A DNA stretch of 64,000 nucleotides from Eubacteriales bacterium. GTDB taxonomy: Bacteria > Bacillota > Clostridia > Lachnospirales > Lachnospiraceae. Below the pieces are notes generated by a model, which ran no database searches, was not told where the DNA came from, and saw only the letters and a list, made by a program, of their open reading frames with translations. Where the stretch lies: assembly GCA_030524745.1 (NCBI GenBank), contig JAUNGC010000005.1, forward strand, positions 78,614 to 142,613, written 5' to 3'. A program made the position numbers and the translations under genes. Of this stretch, positions 26,279 to 34,096 are shown piece after piece; positions within the stretch are counted from its first letter, which is position 1; each line of letters begins with the position of its first letter.

Positions 26279-28285
26279 ATGAAATCTACAAATCAGAAAA
26301 AAATATTCCGTTCTGAAGAGGAAGGAACAAAGAAACTGACAAAATCAGCGCAGAGAAAACTGACGGTAACCTGTATTGGAATTATTGCGATCGCATTAAT
26401 TTTATTGGGAGCGGGACTGACGCTTTCTCAGAAGAATCATACAGAAGAAAGCGCGATATCCTTTGAGGAGATGCAAAACAGTATAAGCGGACAAATGAAG
26501 AACGAGATGGCAGAAGCGACCGCATATCTGGAAAAGCTGGATGGGAGTATTGTTGAAAACCAGAAAAAACTCGAGGAAGTGAATGAACAGCTTATTGAGA
26601 GACAGAAGTCGCTTGTGGAAGTGGAAAGCACACAAAAAAAGCTGGACGAAAATACAACGGACGTCTCGCTGAAGGTTCAGGAACTGGAAAAGAAGACCGA
26701 GACGCAGGTTCATACATTGCAGAAGAATATGGATGCTGTACACGAAGATATTCAGACAACAATGGAAAAGATATCCGCAATCATTACCTCTCTGGAAGAG
26801 AACAGGGTTCAGCATAACGCCGATCAGGAGCAGTCCATGTCAAAAATCAACGAGGTGAATGCGTCCGTAAAAGAAGTGAATCAGTCTGTCAGGGATGTGG
26901 AAACAAAGCTGAGCAAATCTTACGATAATCTGAAAGCCCTGATAAAGGAACTGCAGACAGAGAAGACGGAAAATCAGGGTGAAATCGAGCGACGGCTTGC
27001 AGAGGTGGAGCAGAGCCTGAAACTGATCCTGGAAGCGGATATGCGTCAGATAACGGAAGCCTTCGATAAACTTACGTCGGATTTTGAACTGCAGCTTGCA
27101 AGACTTGGGCAGGTTCTGGACGGACGGCTTGAGGAACTGGATCAGAATATGAGCGGCAGCTTCGAAAATCTGGGACAGAATATGAGCGGCGGCTTCGAAA
27201 GTCTGGGGCAGAATATGAACGGACAATTTTCGAGTCTGGATCAGGATTTGCGCGACAGTTTTTCAGGGCTGGATCAGAGTGTGAACGGCAATTTTGCGGA
27301 GTTCAGCCAGGAATTGGGGAAAACGCTTACAAGTCTGGATGAGAAGATGGGCGGAAGGTTTGAAGTTCTGGATCGGGATATGGCGGATAAATTCCAGGCG
27401 ATGAATCAGACTTTGATACAGCATATTACGGAACTGAACGTCTCGTCCGGTCAGGAAAATGAAGATCTCAAGACGTATCTGCAATCTCTTCAGGATTCGC
27501 TGAGGCAGGACTTGAATCAGGTTTTTACATATGTGAGTAATGGTAAGAAGAAGCTGGCGTCCGCGTTGCTCACAAAAGGTGTCGGGACGGAGGCGGATGC
27601 AACCTTTGAACAGATCAGGGACGCCATCTTAAGCATCGATCAGAATATTGTAATCGGCGTACAGGAAATCCCCGGTACAATTACTTATCAATATCATTAT
27701 CATCAGGATGCTTCGGGAGAAAATCCTCACACGGATTCCAGCCAGGTACAGGGCGGCTGCTATACGATTCCGGAAGGGCATGCGCATTCGGAGGAATGCT
27801 ATCGGGTTGAGAACTATCACGTGCATACCAGTCAATGCCCTAAAAAGTCGATTTGGGTGGATTGGGTTGAAAATCCTTATTGGGGGGCGGAATATACCTG
27901 CGGTAATGTCCCTCAGAATGCGTCAAAAAACGTGCTGGTCTGTACAAAGACAGAAACGGATGTCGATTCTTATCTGCCGTCCTGCGGCCTGGTAGACGGG
28001 CAGATTATCGGCGCACAGATCGTTTATGACCGGAACGCGGTGGAAGCAACGGCTGCTGCAGCAATTATAAATGCGGCGGAAGCGACAATTACGCAACAGC
28101 CGGATGAACAGGAGACGGAATTGCCTCCGCGCGCTTCGGAAGACCTTATAAAGGAAACAGAATCAGGACGGCAGGAAGGGGAAGAAGAAACTGCGCAGCC
28201 GGAGGAAAAGACAGAAGAGAATGAGGCGGAATTTCCGGAAAGCGATGAAACGATGACGCCGGAAGAAACAGAAGATTCTGATTGA
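26279..28285 (+). CDS. Membrane-anchored hendecad coiled-coil protein with His/Cys-rich C-terminal domain
   Basis: About 668 residues. One membrane helix near residues 28-49 follows a basic N-terminus, so most of the chain should lie outside the cell. Residues 60-280 are heptad-type coiled coil. Residues 287-385 hold nine consecutive 11-residue repeats with consensus LDQNMSGxFES. After a helical linker, residues about 460-520 are rich in His and Cys (YHYHQ, GGCYTIPEGHAHSEEC, YHVHTSQCP), a likely metal-binding module, and the C-terminal 80 residues are acidic Glu/Thr/Pro-rich. GGGAGGAGG sets the start at 26279. I do not recognise a named family. A cell-surface fibre or envelope spacer is a guess. 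Confidence 0.8.
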   Translation: MKSTNQKKIFRSEEEGTKKLTKSAQRKLTVTCIGIIAIALILLGAGLTLSQKNHTEESAISFEEMQNSISGQMKNEMAEATAYLEKLDGSIVENQKKLEEVNEQLIERQKSLVEVESTQKKLDENTTDVSLKVQELEKKTETQVHTLQKNMDAVHEDIQTTMEKISAIITSLEENRVQHNADQEQSMSKINEVNASVKEVNQSVRDVETKLSKSYDNLKALIKELQTEKTENQGEIERRLAEVEQSLKLILEADMRQITEAFDKLTSDFELQLARLGQVLDGRLEELDQNMSGSFENLGQNMSGGFESLGQNMNGQFSSLDQDLRDSFSGLDQSVNGNFAEFSQELGKTLTSLDEKMGGRFEVLDRDMADKFQAMNQTLIQHITELNVSSGQENEDLKTYLQSLQDSLRQDLNQVFTYVSNGKKKLASALLTKGVGTEADATFEQIRDAILSIDQNIVIGVQEIPGTITYQYHYHQDASGENPHTDSSQVQGGCYTIPEGHAHSEECYRVENYHVHTSQCPKKSIWVDWVENPYWGAEYTCGNVPQNASKNVLVCTKTETDVDSYLPSCGLVDGQIIGAQIVYDRNAVEATAAAAIINAAEATITQQPDEQETELPPRASEDLIKETESGRQEGEEETAQPEEKTEENEAEFPESDETMTPEETEDSD

Positions 28286-28309
28286 AAAGACAGGGGTATT
28301 TAATTACGT

Positions 28310-28359
28310 AAAAAAAGAAGCGGATGGTTGTTGAAAAGCGGCCATTCGTTTCTTTTTTT
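28310..28359 (+). terminator. Terminator after the coiled-coil protein gene
   Basis: AAAAAAGAAGCGGATGG pairs with CCATTCGTTTCTTTTTT (G-U pairs allowed), ending in seven T. Confidence 0.88.
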
Positions 28360-28379
28360 GCATTTGGGAGATTTTAGAT

Positions 28380-28408
28380 TTGCTTTGATGAATTAAAAAT
28401 GATAAAAT
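28380..28408 (+). promoter_or_regulatory. Promoter of the acyltransferase gene
   Basis: TTGCTT (28380-28385), 17 nt, TAAAAT (28403-28408), 50 nt before the ATG. Confidence 0.6.
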
Positions 28409-28457
28409 AAGAATGCATTAGGCTTTGGTCTGCAAAAGAGAATGAGGAGAGAAAGAG

Positions 28458-29207
28458 ATGTTACGTCTGATTTATGTAATAGGCATTTCCCTGCCGTTTG
28501 TAATTTATTATCTGATAAAAGTGATGTATTATATCCGGAATGAAGAAAAATATACGGAAGAGCAGCGTTATAATCTGGCTGTGCGCCTGGTGGGGAGAAT
28601 GAACCGGAACGGCAGAATTCACACAATAAGTTACGGACAGGAGAAGCTGCCGAAAGAGAATGGGTATATCATGTACCCCAATCATCAGGGAAAGTACGAT
28701 GCTTTGGGAATTATTTCCGCACATGAAAGGCCCTGCTCTGTAGTGATTGATGACAAAGCGTCGCACGCGTTAATCACCTCTCAGTTTATCGATTTATTGA
28801 AGGGAATCCGGATGGACAAGACTGATATGAGAAAGCAGGTTGAAGCGATACGCGAGGTGGCGAAGGAAGTAAAAGACGGAAGAAATTTCGTGATATTTCC
28901 GGAAGGCGGTTATGACAATAATCAGAATTGTCTGCAGGAATTTCTGGCGGGAGCGTTCAAATGCGCGCAGTTATCCCGGTCTCCGATCGTGCCTGTCGCC
29001 ATTTATGATTCTTATAAGGTATTCTCCATCAATTCAATAAAAAAGGTGCGCACACAGGTCAGCTTTTTGGAGCCTATTTTTTATGAAGAATATAAAGGGA
29101 TGAATACCCGCGCAATCGCGCAGATGGTGAAGCAGCGAATTGAAGATGAAATGAAGAAGCTGGCGGAGTATGAAAAGGAATACAGACATTCCTTTGTAAA
29201 CATTTGA
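28458..29207 (+). CDS. 1-acyl-sn-glycerol-3-phosphate acyltransferase (PlsC family)
   Basis: A 249-residue membrane-associated acyltransferase of phospholipid synthesis. One N-terminal membrane helix (residues 1-22), then the catalytic NHxxxxD box as NHQGKYD near residue 75 and the acceptor-binding FPEGGYDN near residue 151. Probably makes phosphatidic acid from lysophosphatidic acid; some relatives act on other lipids. GAGGAGAG precedes the ATG. Monocistronic. Confidence 0.88.
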   Translation: MLRLIYVIGISLPFVIYYLIKVMYYIRNEEKYTEEQRYNLAVRLVGRMNRNGRIHTISYGQEKLPKENGYIMYPNHQGKYDALGIISAHERPCSVVIDDKASHALITSQFIDLLKGIRMDKTDMRKQVEAIREVAKEVKDGRNFVIFPEGGYDNNQNCLQEFLAGAFKCAQLSRSPIVPVAIYDSYKVFSINSIKKVRTQVSFLEPIFYEEYKGMNTRAIAQMVKQRIEDEMKKLAEYEKEYRHSFVNI

Positions 29208-29214
29208 GTATCTG

Positions 29215-29273
29215 GGGATATTGCAGAAAACAGCATGCGTATGCAGGAGAAGTTTTCTGACAATATCCCTTTT
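29215..29273. terminator. Bidirectional terminator between convergent genes
   Basis: GGGATATTG plus CAGAAAAC pairs with GTTTTCTG plus CAATATCCC (one bulged A), followed by TTTT. It lies between the PlsC gene and the ABC permease on the other strand. Confidence 0.8.
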
Positions 29274-29282
29274 GATTTGCGT

Positions 29283-30089
29283 TCAGATTCTTTTTTTGTA
29301 GCAATGTTCAAGGTACTGGATGATCTGGTATAGCGCCATTGCAATGACGCACAGGATCAGAATGGACGTGATGAGCATGTTGAGTTGGAATACCTGGCTT
29401 CCGTAGATGATCAGATATCCAAGGCCCCTTCTGGCGGCCAGGAATTCTCCGATGATGACGCCTACCAGCGCCAGCCCGATATTAACCTTCATTGTGCTTA
29501 AAATAGTAGGAATGGACGCGGGAAGCACTACTTTTAAGAAGGTATCTCTCCGGGTGCCGCCGAGGGTATAAATCAGTTTGAGTTTTTCGGCATCAACCTG
29601 CAGGAAGCCTGTATAAAGGCTGATAATAGCGCCGAAAATGGCGACGGAGATGCCGGCAACGATAATCGTGTTGATGCCCGTTCCGAGCCATACGATCAGA
29701 AGCGGCGCCAGAGCGGACTTTGGCAGGCTGTTTAATACAACCAGATAGGGCTCCAGAATTTCTGAAAGCTTTGCGGAATACCAAAGCAAAGTGGCCGCGG
29801 CGAGACTGATTGCTACAACCAGAAGAAAACTGACGACAGTTTCAAACAGAGTAACGCCGATATGAGAAAACAGCGATTTGTCCCGGACCATGGAAAAGAA
29901 GCATTTCACGACCCGGGAAGGGCTGGAAAAAAAGAAGCTGTCGATCACTCCGGCGTTCGCACAAATTTCCCATACGGCAAGAAAGAGAATCAGCACTGCC
30001 AGCCGCGCCCAGCGGATGAACTGATGATGACGTTTGTGATCTTTTATAAATTCCTGTTGTGCGAGCGACGCTGCTTCAATGGTTTTCAT
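29283..30089 (-). CDS. ABC transporter permease, SsuC/TauC/ThiX type
   Basis: A 268-residue permease with six membrane segments. The EAA-like loop lies at VDAEKLKLIYTLGGTRRDTFLKVVLPASIP; other family stretches are PSRVVKCF and LPKSALAPLLIVWLG. The start at 30089 follows GGGAGG; an upstream in-frame ATG at 30128 lies deep in the ATPase gene. It overlaps the ATPase by 14 nt. Family members import nitrate, sulfonates, taurine or thiamin precursors; without the binding protein the substrate cannot be named. Confidence 0.9.
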   Translation of the reverse strand: MKTIEAASLAQQEFIKDHKRHHQFIRWARLAVLILFLAVWEICANAGVIDSFFFSSPSRVVKCFFSMVRDKSLFSHIGVTLFETVVSFLLVVAISLAAATLLWYSAKLSEILEPYLVVLNSLPKSALAPLLIVWLGTGINTIIVAGISVAIFGAIISLYTGFLQVDAEKLKLIYTLGGTRRDTFLKVVLPASIPTILSTMKVNIGLALVGVIIGEFLAARRGLGYLIIYGSQVFQLNMLITSILILCVIAMALYQIIQYLEHCYKKRI

Positions 30090-30843
30090 CGGATAATTCC
30101 TCCCAGATCTGATTAAAGTATTTTGCATATTCCGGGGCTTTCCTGGCGGCGAGCAGGGAATCGTCGGGTAGCGTTAAGTGAATATGAAATTCCGCTTTGA
30201 TATGTGCGGGCCTTTGTGTGAGCACAAGAATCCGGTCAGCCAGACTGACCGCCTCTGAAAGATCGTGCGTAATTAAAATGACGGTCTTTCCGGCGGACTT
30301 GATAATGCGGGCAATATCGGCAGAGACCGTAAGTCTGGTCTGATAGTCCAGCGCGCAAAACGGCTCATCCAGCAGCAGAATCTCCGGCTCCAGCGCCATG
30401 GTGCGGATGAGCGCCGCCCGCTGTTTCATGCCGCCGGATAATTCGCTTGGCCTTTTCTGCGCGAAGCCTGCAAGTCCGTAGTCATCCAGCATTTTCTCAA
30501 CCTTTCGCTTATTTTCCTCTGTCAGTTTGTGCTGTATTTCCAGACCCAGCGTTACGTTTTGCCAGATGCTGCGCCATTCAAAAAGATGGTCATGCTGGAG
30601 CATGTAGCCGATGCCCGGCTTTTTCCCGTTTTTCCCATAAAAAGTGATTCCGCCCTCTTCCGCCTGTAATAATCCTGCGATGAGGGAAAGAATGGTGGAT
30701 TTGCCGCAGCCGGAAGGACCGACTATCGCCAGAAATTCCCCTTCTTTGACGGAGAATGTCAGATCATCCAGCGCCTTTGTTTCTCCGTTTAAATTATGAT
30801 AAGAGAAAGAAAGATGATCAATTTTTACAAGTTCCGATTCCAT
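30076..30843 (-). CDS. ABC transporter ATPase, SsuB/TauB type
   Basis: A 255-residue nucleotide-binding subunit. Walker A GPSGCGKST, Q-loop in GYMLQHDHLF, signature LSGGMKQRAALIRTMA, Walker B LLLDEPFCALD, and switch His in LITHDLSEAV. First gene of a two-gene minus-strand operon with the permease; GGAGG lies upstream of the ATG. No substrate-binding protein is encoded beside it, which is unusual for this class. Confidence 0.93.
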   Translation of the reverse strand: MESELVKIDHLSFSYHNLNGETKALDDLTFSVKEGEFLAIVGPSGCGKSTILSLIAGLLQAEEGGITFYGKNGKKPGIGYMLQHDHLFEWRSIWQNVTLGLEIQHKLTEENKRKVEKMLDDYGLAGFAQKRPSELSGGMKQRAALIRTMALEPEILLLDEPFCALDYQTRLTVSADIARIIKSAGKTVILITHDLSEAVSLADRILVLTQRPAHIKAEFHIHLTLPDDSLLAARKAPEYAKYFNQIWEELSDENH

Positions 30844-30888
30844 CTTCGGATTCCCTCCGTTTTCATTTGGCGGGCATACATTCGCCCA

Positions 30889-30894
30889 ATTATA
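30889..30894 (-). promoter_or_regulatory. -10 box of the SsuBC-type operon
   Basis: On the minus strand TATAAT, about 46 nt before the ATPase start; the -35 region (30912-30917) is poor. It sits just outside the left end of the 412-nt palindrome. Confidence 0.4.
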
Positions 30895-30924
30895 ATCTTA
30901 TCATATGAAAAAAATGAGGAAATG

Positions 30925-31336
30925 TACCGATCATTGTCATTTCATGGCTGCCGCCCCGCCGTCCATTCCTGTGCTGCCGCCGTCCCCTGCCTGCCTCTGT
31001 GCGCCTCTTGTCGTTCCGTCGCCAAGAACCTGCAGGCATTTTCGGCATTCCGATATCTGAAACGGGAAATTCCAACCAAAGTTTCTTCCGTTCCAGACAG
31101 TCGCACAGCGCGCAAACTCACAGCGAATCCATGATTCGCTGCTCAGACAATACGCGCCGTGCGACGGAAACGGAATGAAACTTTGGGGAATTTCATCGTT
31201 TCAGATATAAGTCATGCGCTCAAATGTCTGCAGGCTCTTGGCAGCGGAACGACAAGAGGCGCACAGAGGCAGGCAGGGGACGGCGGCAGCGCAGGAACGG
31301 AGGCGGAACGGCGACATTTCATGAAAAATGTCGGTA
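30925..31336. repeat. 412-nt near-perfect palindrome (long hairpin)
   Basis: The two halves are reverse complements about a centre near 31131. A 46-bp stretch is exact: 30973-31018 with 31245-31290. Inside it the arms remain about 80-85% paired (GCCAAG..CCTGCAG..CATTT; ATCTGAAACG; AAATTCC; CCAAAG; TCGCAC..GCGCG) down to a terminal stem CAGCGAAT/ATTCGCTG with loop CCATG (31121-31141). The outer ends are TACCGA (30925) and TCGGTA (31331-31336). It fills almost the whole gap between two divergent genes. The short open frames inside mirror each other and are by-products of the symmetry. No target-site duplication was seen. Confidence 0.9.
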
Positions 31337-31342
31337 ACTTTA

Positions 31343-31371
31343 TTGCAATGAAGTGATTTTTGTGTTAGTAT
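31343..31371 (+). promoter_or_regulatory. argH promoter
   Basis: TTGCAA (31343-31348), 17 nt, TAGTAT (31366-31371), starting 6 nt beyond the palindrome, so the hairpin is not part of the argH mRNA. Confidence 0.65.
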
Positions 31372-31404
31372 CAGACGTAAATTGAAAAGACAGGAGGAGT
31401 GCTT

Positions 31405-32823
31405 ATGGCGCAGCTCTGGGGAGGACGCTTTACCAAGGAAACGGACAAGCTGGTTTATCAGTTTAACGCTTCGATTTCCTTTGACCGGCGTTTCTTACAG
31501 CAGGACATCGAGGGCAGCATTGCGCATGTGGTGATGCTGGCCAAGCAGGGCATTTTGACAATAGAAGAGAAGGACAAAATCGTAAAGGGACTGACCGGCA
31601 TCCGGGAGGATGTGGAGAACGGTACCTTAAAGATTACGGAAGAATATGAGGATATTCACAGCTTTGTGGAAGCGAATCTGATTGAGCGGATCGGCGATAC
31701 CGGGAAGAAGCTGCATACCGGAAGGAGCAGGAACGATCAGGTGGCGCTGGATATGCGCCTGTATGTGCGTATGGAAGTGCTGCATGTGGACGAACTTTTG
31801 CAGGAACTTCTGGAAACGCTCTTAAAGCTGATGGAAGAACATCTGGACACCTATATGCCGGGCTTCACCCATCTGCAGAAGGCGCAGCCGGTCACGCTGG
31901 CGCATCACCTCGGTGCATATTTTGAGATGTTTAAGCGGGACCGTCTCAGAATGAAAGACATTTTTAAGCGAATGAATTTTTGCCCGCTGGGAAGCGGCGC
32001 GCTGGCGGGAACCACATATCCGCTGGACCGCAATTATACGGCGTCTCTGATGGGATTTGAAGGGCCGACGCTAAACAGCATGGATTCCGTAGCGGACCGG
32101 GATTATGTGATCGAGTTTTTGTCCGCGCTGTCCACGATCATGATGCATTTGAGCCGTTTCTCGGAAGAAGTGATAATCTGGAACAGCAATGAATATCGTT
32201 TTGTGGAGATTGACGACGCGTATTCCACGGGTTCCTCCATCATGCCGCAGAAGAAGAATCCGGACATTGCGGAACTGGTGCGCGGAAAGACCGGACGGGT
32301 CTATGGCGCGCTGGTGAGCATCCTGACGACGATGAAGGGCATTCCGTTGGCATATAATAAGGATATGCAGGAGGATAAGGAACTTACTTTTGACGCGATC
32401 GATACGGTAAAGGGCTGTCTGGCTCTTTTTAACGGCATGATGAAGACGATGAAGTTCCATGAAGACGTGATGGCTAAATCGGCCATGAACGGGTTTACGA
32501 ACGCGACGGATGCTGCGGACTACCTGGTGGGGAAAGGCGTGCCTTTCCGGGATGCGCACAGCATCATCGGCCAACTCGTTTTGTATTGCATCGAACACAA
32601 TAAGAGCATCGAAGAACTGGAACTATCCGAATTAAAGCAGATCAGTCCGGTCTTTGAGGCGGACTTGTATGACGCGGTCAGCTTAAAGACATGCGTGGAA
32701 AAACGTCTGACGATCGGCGCGCCGGGGCAAAAGGCGATGAAAGAAGTGATTGCCAGAAACCGGAAATATCTGGAGGAAGACTGGCGGGCTTTTGAAACCG
32801 GAGAAATTGCGCAGCTTAAGTGA
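31405..32823 (+). CDS. argH: Argininosuccinate lyase
   Basis: Last step of arginine synthesis: splits argininosuccinate to arginine and fumarate. 472 residues with N-terminal [28 protein letters not shown], the catalytic-His region [22 protein letters not shown] (here MPGFTHLQ...), and the superfamily signature [19 protein letters not shown] at 31405 follows AGGAGGAG; an ATG two codons earlier is too close. Stands alone, with no other arg genes in the window. Confidence 0.97.
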   Translation: MAQLWGGRFTKETDKLVYQFNASISFDRRFLQQDIEGSIAHVVMLAKQGILTIEEKDKIVKGLTGIREDVENGTLKITEEYEDIHSFVEANLIERIGDTGKKLHTGRSRNDQVALDMRLYVRMEVLHVDELLQELLETLLKLMEEHLDTYMPGFTHLQKAQPVTLAHHLGAYFEMFKRDRLRMKDIFKRMNFCPLGSGALAGTTYPLDRNYTASLMGFEGPTLNSMDSVADRDYVIEFLSALSTIMMHLSRFSEEVIIWNSNEYRFVEIDDAYSTGSSIMPQKKNPDIAELVRGKTGRVYGALVSILTTMKGIPLAYNKDMQEDKELTFDAIDTVKGCLALFNGMMKTMKFHEDVMAKSAMNGFTNATDAADYLVGKGVPFRDAHSIIGQLVLYCIEHNKSIEELELSELKQISPVFEADLYDAVSLKTCVEKRLTIGAPGQKAMKEVIARNRKYLEEDWRAFETGEIAQLK

Positions 32824-32917
32824 TCCGCACGGTCTTTTGATATAGTTTTTGTGAAAATGTTTTTGAAAGGATAAGCAGAAAACATTTCTATGATACAGTT
32901 GAGAGGAGATTGAAAAA

Positions 32918-34003
32918 ATGAGTGAGAAATTAAGAGTAGGTATCCTGGGCGGTACCGGCATGGTAGGGCAGCGTTTTATCGCGCTTTTGGAGAACCATCC
33001 CTGGTTTGAAGTGACGACCATTGCGGCGAGTCCGCGCAGCGCCGGAAAAACCTATGAAGAAGCGGTGGGCGGCAGATGGAAGATGGATACGCCCATGCCG
33101 GAGGCGGTGAAGAATATCGTTGTGATGAATGTCAACGAGGTGGAAAAGGTTGCATCCGAAGTGGACTTCGTTTTCAGCGCAGTGGATATGTCCAAAGAAG
33201 AGATTAAGAAGATCGAAGAGGAGTATGCGAAAACGGAGACTCCCGTAGTTTCCAATAACTCCGCGCACCGCTGGACCCCTGATGTTCCCATGGTGGTGCC
33301 GGAAATCAATCCGGAGCATATGGAAGTGATCAAATATCAGAGAGAACGTCTGGGCACAAAGAGAGGCTTTGTGGCGGTAAAACCCAACTGCTCCATTCAG
33401 AGTTACGCGCCTGTTCTGACCGCATGGAAAGAATTCGAGCCTTATGAAGTGGTTGCGACCACTTACCAGGCAATTTCCGGAGCCGGAAAGACGTTTGCGG
33501 ACTGGCCGGAAATGGTTGGAAATATCATTCCTTATATCGGCGGCGAAGAGGAAAAGAGCGAGAAGGAGCCGCTGCGCATCTGGGGCAAAATTGAGGACGG
33601 CGTCATTAAGCCGGCCCAGAGTCCCGTTATTACCTGCCAGTGTATCCGCGTGCCGGTATTGAATGGTCACACGGCTGCCGTTTTCGTAAAATTCAGGAAG
33701 AATCCCACGAAGGAGCAGTTGCTGGAAAAACTGGTGAATTTCAAAGGCGTTCCGCAGGAACTGAATCTTCCCAGCGCGCCGAAGCAGTTCATTCAGTATC
33801 TGGAAGAGGACAACAGACCGCAGGTGAGCCTGGATGTGGATTTTGAAAACGGAATGGGCGTTTCGGTCGGACGTCTGAGAGAGGATACCGTATATGACTG
33901 GAAATTTGTGGGCTTGTCCCATAATACGGTCCGCGGCGCGGCGGGCGGCGCCGTTCTCTGTGCAGAACTGTTAAAGGCGCAGGGCTATATTGAAAAGAAA
34001 TAA
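32918..34003 (+). CDS. asd: Aspartate-semialdehyde dehydrogenase
   Basis: Reduces aspartyl phosphate to the semialdehyde, the branch point to lysine, threonine and methionine. 361 residues with N-terminal GILGGTGMVGQRF (NADP site), catalytic Cys in KPNCSIQSY near residue 155, and the later YQAISGAGK and HTAAVF stretches (His catalytic). Sequence features (RSAGKTYEEA, RWKMDTPMPE) place it in the archaeal/fungal-like branch, which is common in Clostridia. GAGAGGAG before the ATG. Confidence 0.95.
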   Translation: MSEKLRVGILGGTGMVGQRFIALLENHPWFEVTTIAASPRSAGKTYEEAVGGRWKMDTPMPEAVKNIVVMNVNEVEKVASEVDFVFSAVDMSKEEIKKIEEEYAKTETPVVSNNSAHRWTPDVPMVVPEINPEHMEVIKYQRERLGTKRGFVAVKPNCSIQSYAPVLTAWKEFEPYEVVATTYQAISGAGKTFADWPEMVGNIIPYIGGEEEKSEKEPLRIWGKIEDGVIKPAQSPVITCQCIRVPVLNGHTAAVFVKFRKNPTKEQLLEKLVNFKGVPQELNLPSAPKQFIQYLEEDNRPQVSLDVDFENGMGVSVGRLREDTVYDWKFVGLSHNTVRGAAGGAVLCAELLKAQGYIEKK

Positions 34004-34011
34004 GGAATAGA

Positions 34012-34074
34012 AAAGGGGCTTTTGCAAAAGGTGCCGGTTTATGGCTGAAAATGAGATTTTGCAAAAGCCTCTTT
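34012..34074 (+). terminator. Terminator-like hairpin after asd
   Basis: AAAGGGGCTTTTGCAAAA pairs with TTTTGCAAAAGCCTCTTT around a 27-nt loop. The T tract after the stem is short. Confidence 0.6.
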
Positions 34075-34096
34075 ACAGGAAAGACGGAGAAACAGT

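Noticed and set aside
26131-26316. 61-codon upstream frame with a good RBS before the coiled-coil gene
   Set aside because: Overlaps the true start in another frame and has no recognisable sequence; kept only as a possible leader in the promoter note.
30890-31356. Two short frames on opposite strands in the palindrome (30890-31075 minus, 31159-31356 plus)
   Set aside because: They are mirror images produced by the inverted repeat and have no independent coding signal.
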